Shown here piece by piece: positions 1-8,900 of a stretch of 64,000 bases of DNA; position 1 is the first letter of the stretch, and the number at the start of each line of letters is the position of its first letter. Made by a program: the position numbers and the translations under genes. Origin of the DNA: JARRPM01 sp963792815 (GTDB lineage Bacteria; Pseudomonadota; Gammaproteobacteria; Pseudomonadales; Halieaceae); NCBI GenBank assembly GCA_963792815.1, contig CAWBXR010000001.1, forward strand, positions 1-64,000. The letters run 5' to 3'. The notes below the pieces were generated by a model. The model saw nothing but the letters and a program-made list of their open reading frames with translations. It had not been told where the DNA came from and did no database searches.

Positions 1-85
1 GTTGTGAGAAAGAATCTGTCTAACAAAGTAGATGTCGGATGCAAGCACCTTCTATCAAAAGAGAAATATGGCTGCCCGATGCAAG

Positions 86-206
86 GCGCAGATGCAGGGT
101 AGTGCGCACCAAGACCGTTGGAGGCCATGGATGGCCGGTCGCGGGACACGAGCCTACATGGATGTATTCACGGCGGGTCTTGGTGCGCACTACCCTGTAG
201 CTGCGC
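86..206. repeat. Long imperfect hairpin element (copy A)
   Basis: Two 31-base arms (86-116 and 176-206) are reverse complements with 2 mismatches; the inner 20 bases, GGTCTTGGTGCGCACTACCC on the right arm, match perfectly. The loop carries CATGGATGGCC and, on the minus strand, CCGTGAATACATCCATGTAG, which recurs in the element at 1208-1315. It lies upstream of the acetaldehyde dehydrogenase gene. The small reading frame through it is not credible as a gene. A non-autonomous palindromic repeat is the simplest reading. Confidence 0.75.
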
Positions 207-280
207 CGATCGAAGCAAGACGATGATTATGTGAGATAGCATAACTGCTATGCAAAGCAAGAAAACACGAGAGAACAAAC

Positions 281-1190
281 ATGAGCAAAAAAGTAAAAGC
301 CGCCATCATCGGTCCCGGGCAATATCGGCACCGACCTGTTGATGAAAGCCATGCGCAGCGAACTCATCGAGCCGGTGTGGATGGTGGGTGTGGAGGCCGA
401 GTCCCCCGGCCTCAAGCGCGCGAAAGAGATGGGCCTGAAAACCACCTCCGACGGCGTCGACGGTATGTTGCCCAGCATGAAAGAAGACGGCGTACAGATC
501 TGTTTCGATGCGACTTCCGCCTACGTGCACGCCGAAAACAGCCGCAAGGTGAACGAGCAGGGGGCGGTGATGATCGACCTGACCCCGGCGGCGATCGGGC
601 CGTTCTGCGTGCCGACCGTAAACCTCGCCGAGGCGGTGGCGGCCCAGGCGATGAATGTGAATATGGTGACCTGCGGCGGCCAGGCGACCATACCGCTGGT
701 GGCGGCGGTGAGCCGGGTGCAGGCCGTGTCCTACGGCGAGATCGTGGCCACGGTCAGCAGCAAGTCCGCGGGGCCCGGTACCCGCAAGAATATCGATGAA
801 TTTACCCGCACCACCGCCAGCGGCATCGAGAAAGTGGGTGGCGCGGCCAGCGGCAAGGCGATCATCGTCATCAACCCGGCGGAACCGCCCCTGATCATGC
901 GGGACACGGTCCACTGCCTCACGGTGGACGAGCCCGATGAGGAGGCGATCACCCGCTCAGTGCTGGAAATGATCAAGGAAGTGCAGAAGTATGTGCCGGG
1001 CTATATTCTCAAGAACGGGCCGGTGTTCGATGGCAAGCGCGTTTCCATTTACATGGAAGTGGAGGGTCTCGGGGATTTCCTGCCGAAGTACGCGGGTAAC
1101 CTGGACATCATGACCGCGGCGGGGCTGCGCACAGCCGAGATGTACGCCGAGGAAATCCTCGCGGGAAATTTTACGCCGGTTGCTGCTTAG
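281..1190 (+). CDS. Acetaldehyde dehydrogenase (acylating), frameshifted near its start
   Basis: Converts acetaldehyde, NAD+ and CoA to acetyl-CoA, working with the downstream aldolase at the end of catechol or steroid meta-cleavage pathways (BphJ/MhpF/HsaG family). The N-terminus MSKKVKAAIIGPG is followed by a frame break at the GGG at 317-319. Removing one G restores the Rossmann motif GPGNIGTDLLMKAM and gives a 302-residue protein, the usual family length. The rest is intact: the catalytic Cys of VTCGGQATIP and the C-terminal GLRTAEMYAEE region are present. The break is a single extra base in CCCGGGC, a context that recurs in other broken genes here, so sequencing error is likely. A start at 339 would lack the NAD-binding loop. 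The gene is cytoplasmic and is first of a two-gene pair interrupted by a hairpin repeat. Confidence 0.9.
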
Positions 1191-1207
1191 GTTCTCGCAC
1201 TAACGGC

Positions 1208-1315
1208 GCCGGTCCTGTAGTGGGTGCTTCCGGACCCGCCGTGAATACATCCATGTAGGCTTGTATCGCACATCCATGTGCTCAACAGTCCTGAAGCACC
1301 CACTACAGCACCGAC
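1208..1315. repeat. Long imperfect hairpin element (copy B)
   Basis: Arms of 27 bases (1208-1234 and 1289-1315) are reverse complements with 3 mismatches and share an exact CTGTAGTGGGTGCTTC / GAAGCACCCACTACAG core. The loop contains CCGTGAATACATCCATGTAG and a second CATCCATG, matching the minus strand of the element at 86-206, so the two are inverted copies of one family with different stems. It fills the gap between the dehydrogenase stop and the aldolase ribosome-binding site and could act as an mRNA stem-loop between the two. Confidence 0.75.
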
Positions 1316-1349
1316 TCCTCGGGCGGTGCATGGCAAGGAGAGTAGAAAA

Positions 1350-2381
1350 ATGGATCTCAAAGGCAAGAAAATCACCGTCCACGACATGTGCCTGCGGGAC
1401 GGCATGCACCCTAAACGCCACCAGATCACGGTGGCGCAGATGGTGGACATCGCCAAAGCCATGGACGAGGCCGGCATTCCCATGATCGAGGTGACCCACG
1501 GCGATGGCCTGGGCGGTGCGAGTGTCAACTACGGGTTCCCGGCGGCGACCGACGAGGAATACCTCACCGCGGTCTGCAAGGAGATGAAAAATACGAAGGT
1601 GTCAGCCCTGCTGCTGCCGGGCATCGGCACGGTGGATCACCTCAAGATGGCGGTGGACTGCGGTATCTCCACGATCCGCGTAGCCACCCACTGCACCGAG
1701 GCGGACGTGTCGGAGCAGCACCTGACCATGGCGTCACAGATCAAGGGCCTGGACAGGGTTGGCTTCCTGATGATGGCCCATATGATCGAGGCGGACGAAC
1801 TGGTAGCCCAGTTGAAGCTGATGGAAGGCTATGGCGCCAACTGTGTTTATATCACTGACTCCGCTGGCTATATGCTGCCGGACGATGTGACCAGCCGGGT
1901 TGCCCTGGCCCGGGCGGAACTCAAGCCGGAAACCGAACTGGGCTTTCATGGCCATCACAACCTGGCGATGGGTATCGCCAACTCGCTGGCGGCGGTAGAC
2001 GCGGGCGCCAATCGCATCGACGGCTCCCTGGCGGGGCTGGGTGCCGGCGCCGGCAATACGCCGCTGGAGGTGTTTATCGCCGTGTGCGAACGCATGGGTG
2101 TCGAGACTGGCGTCGACCTGTTCAAGGCAATGGACATTGCCGAGGACAAGATCGTGCCGATGATGGATCACCTGGTACGTGTCGATCGCGACGCCCTTAC
2201 CCTGGGCTATGCCGGCGTGTATTCCTCATTCCTGCTGTTCGCAAAACGCAGCGCTGCCAAGTACAACCTGTCCTCGCGGGATATCCTGGTGGAATTGGGG
2301 CGGCGCCGCACTGTGGGTGGGCAGGAGGATATGATAGAAGACCTGGCGCTGGATATGGCCAGGGAACGCGGCACCATCTAG
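1350..2381 (+). CDS. 4-hydroxy-2-oxovalerate aldolase
   Basis: Class II metal-dependent aldolase that cleaves 4-hydroxy-2-oxovalerate to pyruvate and acetaldehyde, passing the aldehyde to the neighbouring acylating dehydrogenase (MhpE/BphI/HsaF family). The start is the ATG after AAGGAG (1335-1340), giving 343 residues beginning MDLKGKKITVHDMCLRDG; a longer in-frame start at 1278 lies inside the hairpin repeat and was rejected. HMGL-like TIM barrel features visible are the CLRDGMH start (catalytic Arg and metal Asp), the EVTHGDG loop, and the GFHGHHN metal-binding His pair, followed by the C-terminal dehydrogenase-contact domain. The substrate pathway (aromatic or steroid) cannot be told from this window because the ring-cleavage genes lie outside it. 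Confidence 0.93.
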   Translation: MDLKGKKITVHDMCLRDGMHPKRHQITVAQMVDIAKAMDEAGIPMIEVTHGDGLGGASVNYGFPAATDEEYLTAVCKEMKNTKVSALLLPGIGTVDHLKMAVDCGISTIRVATHCTEADVSEQHLTMASQIKGLDRVGFLMMAHMIEADELVAQLKLMEGYGANCVYITDSAGYMLPDDVTSRVALARAELKPETELGFHGHHNLAMGIANSLAAVDAGANRIDGSLAGLGAGAGNTPLEVFIAVCERMGVETGVDLFKAMDIAEDKIVPMMDHLVRVDRDALTLGYAGVYSSFLLFAKRSAAKYNLSSRDILVELGRRRTVGGQEDMIEDLALDMARERGTI

Positions 2382-2399
2382 CGGCTCACGTGGCTGCTC

Positions 2400-3386
2400 T
2401 CAGCGAGCTTCCAGCTCGTGCACCTCGATGGTGACGTGCACAACGTTCAGGTGATCCGGTATCAGTGAGCGGTAGTGTCCAGGGGTTGACGGGTCGCTGC
2501 TGACGATTACCAGTTCCGCGGCGTAGATGTCGTGGCCTATAGTCCAGTAGTGCAGGTCGGTCACCCGGTCCGGGCCGCCGGCCTCTATCGCCTCCCGTAA
2601 AGTTTCCGCCATTTCCCCGTCGGCCTGCCGGTCCAGCAAGACGCTTGCGGTGTCGCGGATCAGGCCGTAGGACCAGCGCGCTACCAGCATTGCGCCCATG
2701 ATCCCGATCACCGGATCCAGCCAGTTTGCCCCGAAATACTTGCCCGCCAGCAGGGCGACGATGGCCAGCACCGAGGTCAGGGCATCCGCCAGTACATGAA
2801 GGTAGGCCGCGCGCAGGTTGTGGTCGTGGGTCTGCTCCTGCTCCTGCTCCTGATCGTGATTGTGAGCGTGGCCGTGATCGTGCGCGTGGCCGTGACTGTG
2901 GCTATGGCCGTGCTCGTGGGGCGTGGACATCAGGATCCAGGCGCAGGCGCCGTTCACCAGCAGCCCTACCGCAGCTACCAGCAGGGCGTGATCGAATTCG
3001 ATGGGCAGTGGGTTGAAGAGGCGGTCGACACTCTCTGTCACCATCAGCAGGGCAAAGCCCATCAGCAGGACGGCGCTGGTGAAGCCCGCCAGGCTGTTGA
3101 TCTTGCCCACACCGAAGGTAAAGCTGCGATCCCGCGCCAGCCGGCGCGAGACCACGTAGGCCAGTACCGCTATACCCAGCGCCGCGGAATGGGAGGCCAT
3201 GTGCAGGCCATCCGCCAGCAGCGCCATCGAGCCGTAGACGATGCCGGCGATAATCTCGACCACCATCATCACCGCGGTGATGACGACTACCAGCAGGGTG
3301 CGGGCTTCACCGGCCCGTTTGTGGTCCTGTTCAAACACGTGATCGTGCCGCCACTGCTCCAATGGGTCGGCGTGCTTATTGCTCAT
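2400..3386 (-). CDS. Cation diffusion facilitator (DmeF-type) metal efflux transporter
   Basis: Inner-membrane proton antiporter exporting divalent metal (Zn, Co or Ni) from the cytoplasm. The 328-residue protein has six predicted membrane segments, the CDF metal sites (LLADGLHMASHS in helix 2 and LHVLADALTS in helix 5), and a cytosolic His-rich loop between helices 4 and 5 made of HGH/HSH/HDH units followed by a QEQEQEQ stretch. The C-terminal CDF cytoplasmic domain is complete. The N-terminal His-containing segment and large His loop resemble DmeF. It begins 4 bases after the ubiX stop codon, so the two are co-transcribed. The metal specificity is an inference. Confidence 0.88.
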   Translation of the reverse strand: MSNKHADPLEQWRHDHVFEQDHKRAGEARTLLVVVITAVMMVVEIIAGIVYGSMALLADGLHMASHSAALGIAVLAYVVSRRLARDRSFTFGVGKINSLAGFTSAVLLMGFALLMVTESVDRLFNPLPIEFDHALLVAAVGLLVNGACAWILMSTPHEHGHSHSHGHAHDHGHAHNHDQEQEQEQTHDHNLRAAYLHVLADALTSVLAIVALLAGKYFGANWLDPVIGIMGAMLVARWSYGLIRDTASVLLDRQADGEMAETLREAIEAGGPDRVTDLHYWTIGHDIYAAELVIVSSDPSTPGHYRSLIPDHLNVVHVTIEVHELEAR

Positions 3387-3390
3387 TTTT

Positions 3391-3972
3391 TCAGGCCTTC
3401 AGCTTGCGCGTGGGCGGCCCCTGCCAGCGCGTTATTGTGCCGCAGTCGAGACCGAACAGATCGAGTATACGGCCCGCGGTATGATCGATAATATCGTCTA
3501 CGCTCTGGGGTTTATTATAAAAGGCCGGCGCCGGTGGGCAGATGACCGCACCCATGGTGGCGGCCTCGTGCAACAGGCGAGTGTGACCAACGTGCAGTGG
3601 TGATTCCCTGGGTACCAGCACCAGGCGGCGCTGCTCTTTGAGGGTGACGTCCGCGGCGCGCACGATCAGGTTGTCGGCGTAGGAATTGACCACCCCCGAC
3701 AGGGTTTTCATGGAGCAGGGGATAATCACCATGCCATCGACCTTGAAGGAGCCGCTGCTGATCGATGCGGCCAGGTCGTTGTCGCTGTAGACGACGTCCG
3801 CGAGGGCTTCAACGGCTTTGGCCTGCCAGTCTGTTTCCAGTGCAATGTTCAGTTTGGCGCCGCTGCTGAGAATCAGGTGGGACTCCACCCCGGGCAGGGT
3901 GCGCAGCATTTCAAGCAGGCGTATGCCGTAAATCACGCCGCTGGCGCCCGTTATGCCCACAATCAATCGCAT
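3391..3972 (-). CDS. ubiX: Flavin prenyltransferase UbiX
   Basis: Prenylates FMN with dimethylallyl phosphate to make prenyl-FMN, the cofactor of UbiD-type decarboxylases used in ubiquinone synthesis and aromatic metabolism. The start MRLIVGITGASGVIYG gives 193 residues, the normal size; 50 upstream in-frame residues are not family-like. It shows the FMN-binding GASG motif, the SSG loop, IPCSMKTLSGV, RESPLHVGH and the C-terminal PPAPAFYNKPQSVDDIIDH signature. It is cytoplasmic. It is first in a tight pair with the metal exporter, an arrangement with no obvious functional link. Confidence 0.95.
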   Translation of the reverse strand: MRLIVGITGASGVIYGIRLLEMLRTLPGVESHLILSSGAKLNIALETDWQAKAVEALADVVYSDNDLAASISSGSFKVDGMVIIPCSMKTLSGVVNSYADNLIVRAADVTLKEQRRLVLVPRESPLHVGHTRLLHEAATMGAVICPPAPAFYNKPQSVDDIIDHTAGRILDLFGLDCGTITRWQGPPTRKLKA

Positions 3973-4184
3973 GACTTGTTCGACCTCTGAAGCGGTTTGC
4001 GCGTGCAGCGGAAAAGGGAATTTAAAGCCGCCTGGCAAAGCCATTGTTCCGGTGCACTTGATAGTAGCGCATCGCAGGTGGCCGCTGCCAGCATCCATGG
4101 CCGGCCGGGTGCCGCGGCACACTCCGTTTGCCCTGGCACTACGCGGTGGATAGACTGCCTGTTCGATATCACCGGAGCATCCTG

Positions 4185-5066
4185 GTGCAGGAATTTTTTG
4201 ACAACGATCTCACACTATTTGCCCTCCCGCTGTATTTCCTGGCCATAGCCATCGAGGCCTGGTGGGCCCGGCGACACTCGCTGGACTGGTATCGCGGTGC
4301 GGATACCGCGGCGTCCCTCAGCATGATGGTGCTGGCTGGGGTGGTGGAGATCCTGCCTCGCCTGGCGGCCCTTGCCATCATGGTCGAGCTGCACGCAATA
4401 AGTCCCCTGCGGGACGTGGTGCAATACCAGTGGTGGGCCTGGGCGCTGTTGTTCCTGCTGGACGATTTCAGTTACTACTGGTTCCACCGGATGAACCACC
4501 AGGTGCGTCTGCTGTGGGCGGGGCATGTCAATCACCACTCATCGCAATACCTGAATTTCGGCACCGCCCTGCGCCAGGGTGTGGGGGAGAGGGTGCACAA
4601 GTTCCTGTTCTGGCTGTGGCTGCCGCTGCTGGGCTTCGACCCCGCCATGATCATCACCATGATCAGTATCAGCCTGTTCTACCAGTTCTGGATTCATACC
4701 AGGGCGGTGGGCAAGTTACACCCCTGGATCGAGGCGGTATTCAACACGCCCTCCCACCACCGGGTACACCACGCATCCAATGTGCGCTACCTGGACTGCA
4801 ACCACGGTGGAATCCTGATTATCTGGGACCGACTGTTCGGTACTTTCAGCGAGGAGGTGGCGCAGGAGCCCGTTGTCTACGGACTGACCAGCAATATTGA
4901 CTCGGACAATCCCTGGCGGGTCCTCACCCATGAGTACGCGGCGATTGCGCGGGATGTGAAACGCGCCAGCAGCTGGCGCGATCGCTGGCGCTACCTGCTG
5001 CTGGCCCCCGGCTGGAGCCATGACGGGCCGGACAAGCGCGCGCGTATTCTGCGTCAGGCCCTTTGA
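4185..5066 (+). CDS. Sterol desaturase / fatty acid hydroxylase family protein
   Basis: Integral-membrane di-iron oxygenase of the fatty-acid-hydroxylase superfamily, acting on a lipid or sterol-like substrate with O2. The His clusters are in order: HRMNH, HVNHHSS and HRVHHASN, preceded by three to four hydrophobic helices. The GTG at 4185 with GGAG upstream gives 293 residues and starts just before the first helix; an ATG at 4128 would add an unlikely 19-residue leader. It is divergent from ubiX, and its 3' end overlaps the convergent surface-protein gene by 13 bases. The substrate is unknown; the E/D-rich C-terminal tail is typical of bacterial members. Confidence 0.88.
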   Translation: MQEFFDNDLTLFALPLYFLAIAIEAWWARRHSLDWYRGADTAASLSMMVLAGVVEILPRLAALAIMVELHAISPLRDVVQYQWWAWALLFLLDDFSYYWFHRMNHQVRLLWAGHVNHHSSQYLNFGTALRQGVGERVHKFLFWLWLPLLGFDPAMIITMISISLFYQFWIHTRAVGKLHPWIEAVFNTPSHHRVHHASNVRYLDCNHGGILIIWDRLFGTFSEEVAQEPVVYGLTSNIDSDNPWRVLTHEYAAIARDVKRASSWRDRWRYLLLAPGWSHDGPDKRARILRQAL

Positions 5067-7666
5067 TTGCGCCGCCTCAGCTGGCGTGCTCCACTCATCC
5101 CCACCAGGGCAAGTAGCACCAACAGCGCGGGTAAAGGCATAACAGGTATGGCCGTTGGCGTCCCCGCCGGTGGCGCTGGTCCACCTCCCGGCGGGAAGTT
5201 GAAGCTGGTGTCATCGGCCGCATTATTGTTTTCGGGCACTGCGTCCTGGGATGTAGTGCCGATTGTTGAGCGAACCTCTATGGCGGAACCATCATCCGCT
5301 GGCGCGGTATAGGAAAAGCTCAGGGATAAAACTTCCCCGGCTATCAGCGTGTTCGGCATTCCACTGAGGCTGACTTCTCCGGTGAGTGAATTGTAACTGG
5401 CGCTTACGCCGTTGGGCAGATTGTTGAACTGCACACCGGTCGGCGTGTTGCCGGATGCACCGATACTGACGGAGTAGGTCATTCCCGCCGCGTCCTGGGT
5501 GCCAAGGTTGGAAAAGAGTATCGAGCCGTTGACGGTGGCCCCGGGCTCCGCGGTGTCCGGCACTCCGGTAATGGTTGTAGCCACGTCCACTGCACCGATG
5601 GCGGTAGCGGCGGTCGCCATGTTGTTTTCCGGCAGGGAATCCGGAATTGCTCCGTTGCTGACAATGTCCGTGCTGGCTGTAACCGGGCCGCTGGCCGGTG
5701 CGGTATAGCGGAATGTCATACCGCTGTAGGACTGTCCCGCTGCCAGTGTCGTGGCAAAGCCTGCCAGGGTGACGACACCGGTACCCGGGTCGTAACTGGC
5801 TGAAGTGCCGCCGGGCAAAGTGGGAAAGCTGACGCCCGCCAACCCGGGCGACAGGACCAGGCTGTAACTGACCTGGTCCACACTGTTGCTGCCGTTATTG
5901 CGGAAGGAGAAGGTGCCCTGCACGGTGTCGCCGGGCTCGGCGGTGTCGACCATGGTGACGCTGGATGCGAGGTCCACCGGGAACTCGCGAATTTCCAGCA
6001 CGTCACTTTCCTCGTTGGTGAGAAAGTACGTCCACAGGTTGACCGCCTTCGCATCGCCCCAGCCGGCGCCGCTGTTGCAGTCGCTGTTGCTGTTGCCGCC
6101 GTTGGCCCAGCGCCGGTAACTGCTGCTCGAATCGACGCCCGCAAGGCTGACCGGTGGGTTGGCGGCCGCGGGGGAGGCGCCGGGGCAGAGCGTGCCGTTG
6201 AGGTTGCCGACTAACGCCCCACTGCTGGTGACATAGCCGCGATCATCAAAAAATACCGTCCTGTCGCCGGGATTGGTGCCATTGAGGCGGGTGATCGTCG
6301 GGCCGCCACCGGCTATGGTGGTATTGCCATTGTTTTCCGCGTCGATGATCGGGAAGTGCACTTCACCATTGCGGCCGAACGCGCGGTAGGAGTAGGGCGC
6401 GGCACGGGCCGGGAAAGGCTGCAGGTTGTTGTCCAGCCCGTCCCATGTCACCTGGTGCGCGCCGGAGTAGGCTATCCCGGTGAGCATGCGGTTGAGCGGG
6501 TTGGCAGGATCGAAATCGACACCGTCGCGGCTGATGATGATCTGGTAGCTGACTGTGTCCGTCGTGCTGAAGCTGAAGGTGCCACCTACCCCCGTGGCGG
6601 TGACCACCCCGCCCAGGGAACCGCTGAATCCCACACCGCTGATCTGGGGGGAGGGCGGTACCGTTGGAATATTGAGGTTGGCCAGTACCCTGAGCGCTTC
6701 CGCCTCCGCGGCAGCTCCTGGGCTGATGTCACTGAAGAAGATCGGGTATTCCGCCGGCTGCGTCGTGACCCCCGGGGGCAGGTTGCTTACATTGGCGTTG
6801 TTGCCCCGCAGGCTCTTGTAGAGCGGGTCATTGTCATCGAGGAAACCGAAAGTGTTGGCGTAAAGGGCATAGCCGTTGGGGTCCAGGCCGCGCAGGTCCT
6901 GGCGATAGCGATATCCGTCCTCGGTCACGTAGTACAGGGTAGAGAACACGGGTCGGTTATTGCCGCCGGTGAAACCCAGGAAGGCATAGGTATGGACCCG
7001 TCCGTTCAGGTCAACCAGGCTGGATGCGCTGTCGCGTACCGTCACTTCCCAGCCCGCCACCGAGTTGTTGCTCCGGGCCACCTGGTCAACCCGACCATTC
7101 GGGCCCCCACCTCCAGTGGCGGTAGTAAACAGTACCCCGTAAATCCCGGTGACAGGCGCCTGGTAGCCACAGGGGGTGTAGCCGTTTGTCACCGTGGCGG
7201 TGCCATCTGCACTGTTGGGGCCGGCCAGTTCCGCCGCCCGCGAGCGAAAGCGCCCCAGATTCGCCCCGGAAAAATGGTTGCCGGCGGCGGCAGTGCCGCC
7301 GGTACAGCTGAAATTCGCCGATGCAGGCAGTGATTCATCTCCGCGAATGCCGAAATCCTGCGGGTTGTATACCCTGACATCACCGCCGTAGCCGGCGTCG
7401 GTGCCGATATTGCTCGAGCCCAGCAGGATATATTCGCCCTGCTGTGCGTAAACGTAGATGAAGCCGCGGCGCAGCACGCGGTTGACGTAATACTGCGGGG
7501 GCTGCAGGTCGAGGTTCGCCCTGGCTCCGCTGGCGGTGCCGCCGGATGGGTATGAGGCCGGGTACAGATTGCGGCTGCCTTCCGCCTGCGCCAGACCACT
7601 GACGCAGCACATACCCAGTATAATTGCGAGTAGAGCGCCGGCGCGCATTGACGGGGAGCTGGACAT
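5054..7666 (-). CDS. Large exported surface protein with DUF11-like repeats and CTERM-like tail
   Basis: An 870-residue secreted protein of unknown function. The start at 7666 has AAGGA upstream and is followed by a signal peptide ending near SGLAQA. The middle region is rich in Gly, Asn and Ser. Two tandem beta-sandwich repeats of about 115 residues each (residues about 590-830) share DTAEPG...ASY(D/N)..TG.V.L.G...L.AG...S..F.YTAP and end in PENN, like DUF11/CARDB adhesin repeats. The C-terminus is tripartite: a short Pro motif (AIPVMPLP), a hydrophobic helix and a basic RQLRRRNQR tail, resembling IPTL-CTERM-type sorting signals. That suggests processing and display at the surface. No exosortase or rhombosortase gene is in this window. 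Function beyond surface display is not assignable. Confidence 0.75.
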   Translation of the reverse strand: MSSSPSMRAGALLAIILGMCCVSGLAQAEGSRNLYPASYPSGGTASGARANLDLQPPQYYVNRVLRRGFIYVYAQQGEYILLGSSNIGTDAGYGGDVRVYNPQDFGIRGDESLPASANFSCTGGTAAAGNHFSGANLGRFRSRAAELAGPNSADGTATVTNGYTPCGYQAPVTGIYGVLFTTATGGGGPNGRVDQVARSNNSVAGWEVTVRDSASSLVDLNGRVHTYAFLGFTGGNNRPVFSTLYYVTEDGYRYRQDLRGLDPNGYALYANTFGFLDDNDPLYKSLRGNNANVSNLPPGVTTQPAEYPIFFSDISPGAAAEAEALRVLANLNIPTVPPSPQISGVGFSGSLGGVVTATGVGGTFSFSTTDTVSYQIIISRDGVDFDPANPLNRMLTGIAYSGAHQVTWDGLDNNLQPFPARAAPYSYRAFGRNGEVHFPIIDAENNGNTTIAGGGPTITRLNGTNPGDRTVFFDDRGYVTSSGALVGNLNGTLCPGASPAAANPPVSLAGVDSSSSYRRWANGGNSNSDCNSGAGWGDAKAVNLWTYFLTNEESDVLEIREFPVDLASSVTMVDTAEPGDTVQGTFSFRNNGSNSVDQVSYSLVLSPGLAGVSFPTLPGGTSASYDPGTGVVTLAGFATTLAAGQSYSGMTFRYTAPASGPVTASTDIVSNGAIPDSLPENNMATAATAIGAVDVATTITGVPDTAEPGATVNGSILFSNLGTQDAAGMTYSVSIGASGNTPTGVQFNNLPNGVSASYNSLTGEVSLSGMPNTLIAGEVLSLSFSYTAPADDGSAIEVRSTIGTTSQDAVPENNNAADDTSFNFPPGGGPAPPAGTPTAIPVMPLPALLVLLALVGMSGARQLRRRNQRA

Positions 7667-7714
7667 GTGGATCCTTATACTGGGAAATTCGCGGAGAATC
7701 ATACAGTTATTAAT

Positions 7715-7824
7715 CGCCAGCCACAGCTGGTATCCGCCCTGCGCAGAAGCTATTGCGATCTATTTCACAAACTTTCCGGCCAGGTTGCGGAGCCGGTACC
7801 CGCTGCCGCTAGCTGTGGATGGCG
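7715..7824. repeat. Inverted repeat in the intergenic region
   Basis: CGCCAGCCACAGCT at 7715-7728 and AGCTGTGGATGGCG at 7811-7824 are reverse complements at 13 of 14 positions, separated by 82 bases. It lies between the divergent surface-protein and small-membrane-protein genes. No shared sequence with the two hairpin elements at the start of the window was seen. It may be regulatory or a decayed repeat. Confidence 0.4.
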
Positions 7825-7924
7825 TTGTTCTATAAGGTACGGTGCTGGGTCACCAGAGGCGCTGGGCGTATGCGTGCTTTTGCTGATATTTTTACAATGC
7901 TTGCATGTCACGGGGAAATACAAA

Positions 7925-8305
7925 ATGAATAAAATTCTCAAGGCGATTGTGGCGGTACCGGCAATCCTGTTCCTGGTGATCGGCCTGCGCTGGCTGCTTG
8001 CCCCCGCGGGGGTGGCCGGTGAATTTGGGATGCCACTGCTGGACGGGCTGGGCCGCAGTACCCAGATAGGCGACCTCGCTGCCTTTTTTATCGGCGGGGG
8101 CACGATGATGCTGCTCGGTGTGCTGACCCAGAACAAGACCTGGTTTCTTGCGCCGGCCCTGCTGCTGGCCCTCACGGCGGTTTTCCGGGTGCTCGCCTGG
8201 GCGCTTCACGATGCTTCTTTTGCGGCGACCCAGATCGCGGTTGAAGTCGTTGTAGCTGGCCTGCTGGTCTACGCCGCCTCCAAGTCAGTGGAGTCTCGAA
8301 CCTAG
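7925..8305 (+). CDS. Small four-helix membrane protein, paralogue of the protein at 55785
   Basis: A 126-residue hydrophobic protein of unknown function with about four predicted membrane helices. It starts MNKILKAIVAVPAILFL; a longer frame from 7667 lacks homology and a ribosome-binding site. The paralogue at 55785-56162 shares PAILFLV.GLRWL.APAGVA, Q.GD..AFF, a TAV.RVLAW..HDA motif and overall length. The conserved RW and HDA residues suggest a real function, but I do not recognise an assigned one. It is followed directly by an mprF remnant. Confidence 0.7.
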   Translation: MNKILKAIVAVPAILFLVIGLRWLLAPAGVAGEFGMPLLDGLGRSTQIGDLAAFFIGGGTMMLLGVLTQNKTWFLAPALLLALTAVFRVLAWALHDASFAATQIAVEVVVAGLLVYAASKSVESRT

Positions 8306-8366
8306 CGGGTTTTTTGCAAGAGCAGCCAGCGACGTCGCCAGCTTATGGCCGGCCACCCCCGCCGAA

Positions 8367-8759
8367 GTGTGCATCTGTTGCTGCCTGCGGCCGCTGTCGG
8401 TTGATCTGATGCGTTTCAGTGATGACGCCCCGGGTGGCGTAATGGATTTCCTGTTCACCCGGGTGATGCTGTGGGGCCGGGAGCAGGGGTTCAGCTGGTT
8501 CAGCCTGGGCATGGCGCCACTGGCCGGTCTGGAACGCCACACCCTGGCTCCCGCCTGGGAAAAGCTGGGCAATCTGGTATACCGTTTCGGCGAGCATTTT
8601 TACAATTTTGAGGGGCTGCGTCACTACAAGGAGAAGTTCGGGCCCTAGTGGTTGCCGCGCTACCTGGCCTGCAAGGGGGGCATCGAGTTGCCGGCGAGCC
8701 TGATCGACACAACTGTGCTGATTTCCCGGGGCGCCAAAGGGCTGGTCCCGGATCGATAG
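8367..8759 (+). pseudogene. mprF C-terminal remnant (phosphatidylglycerol lysyltransferase domain)
   Basis: From about 8398 the frame reads SVDLMRFSDDAPGGVMDFLF, then a WFSLGMAPLAGL segment and GEHFYNFEGLRHYKEKFGP. This is the C-terminal GNAT-like aminoacyl-transferase part of MprF/DUF2156, which adds lysine or alanine to phosphatidylglycerol. An in-frame TAG at 8646 interrupts it where the family has PVW.PRYL; the frame then continues WLPRYLACKGGIELP to a second stop at 8757-8759. The flippase membrane domain and the first part of the synthase domain (about 700 residues) are absent, so it is a fragment with no evident start, probably left by a deletion. Confidence 0.75.
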
Positions 8760-8900
8760 CCCACGCGGGTCCGAAGCCGCCCGTCGGCCGTGGCGCGGGA
8801 GCTCCCCCGGGGGGTTGAAACGGCCCCAGCTTATAGGTGGAAAATACCGTGAGCAGGGTTATACTTAGCTGTCTTCGCCGTCCGAATAAGAGGAAATAAA

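Noticed and set aside
32..226. 64-codon frame at the start of the window
   Set aside because: It runs through the hairpin repeat and has no family resemblance.
2836..2930. Short tandem units resembling a microsatellite
   Set aside because: They encode the His-rich loop of the metal transporter, a normal feature of the family.
2796..3491. 231-codon plus-strand frame opposite the CDF transporter
   Set aside because: The translation mirrors the His-rich loop as low-complexity Val/Leu/Ala runs. The minus-strand CDF is convincing.
4080..4150. Third copy of the hairpin element (CATCCATGGCCGGCC)
   Set aside because: Only a short match; no paired stem or CCGTGAATACATCC core.
6356..7333. 325-codon plus-strand frame opposite the surface protein
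   Set aside because: It has no motifs and lies entirely within the minus-strand gene, whose signal peptide and repeats are clear.
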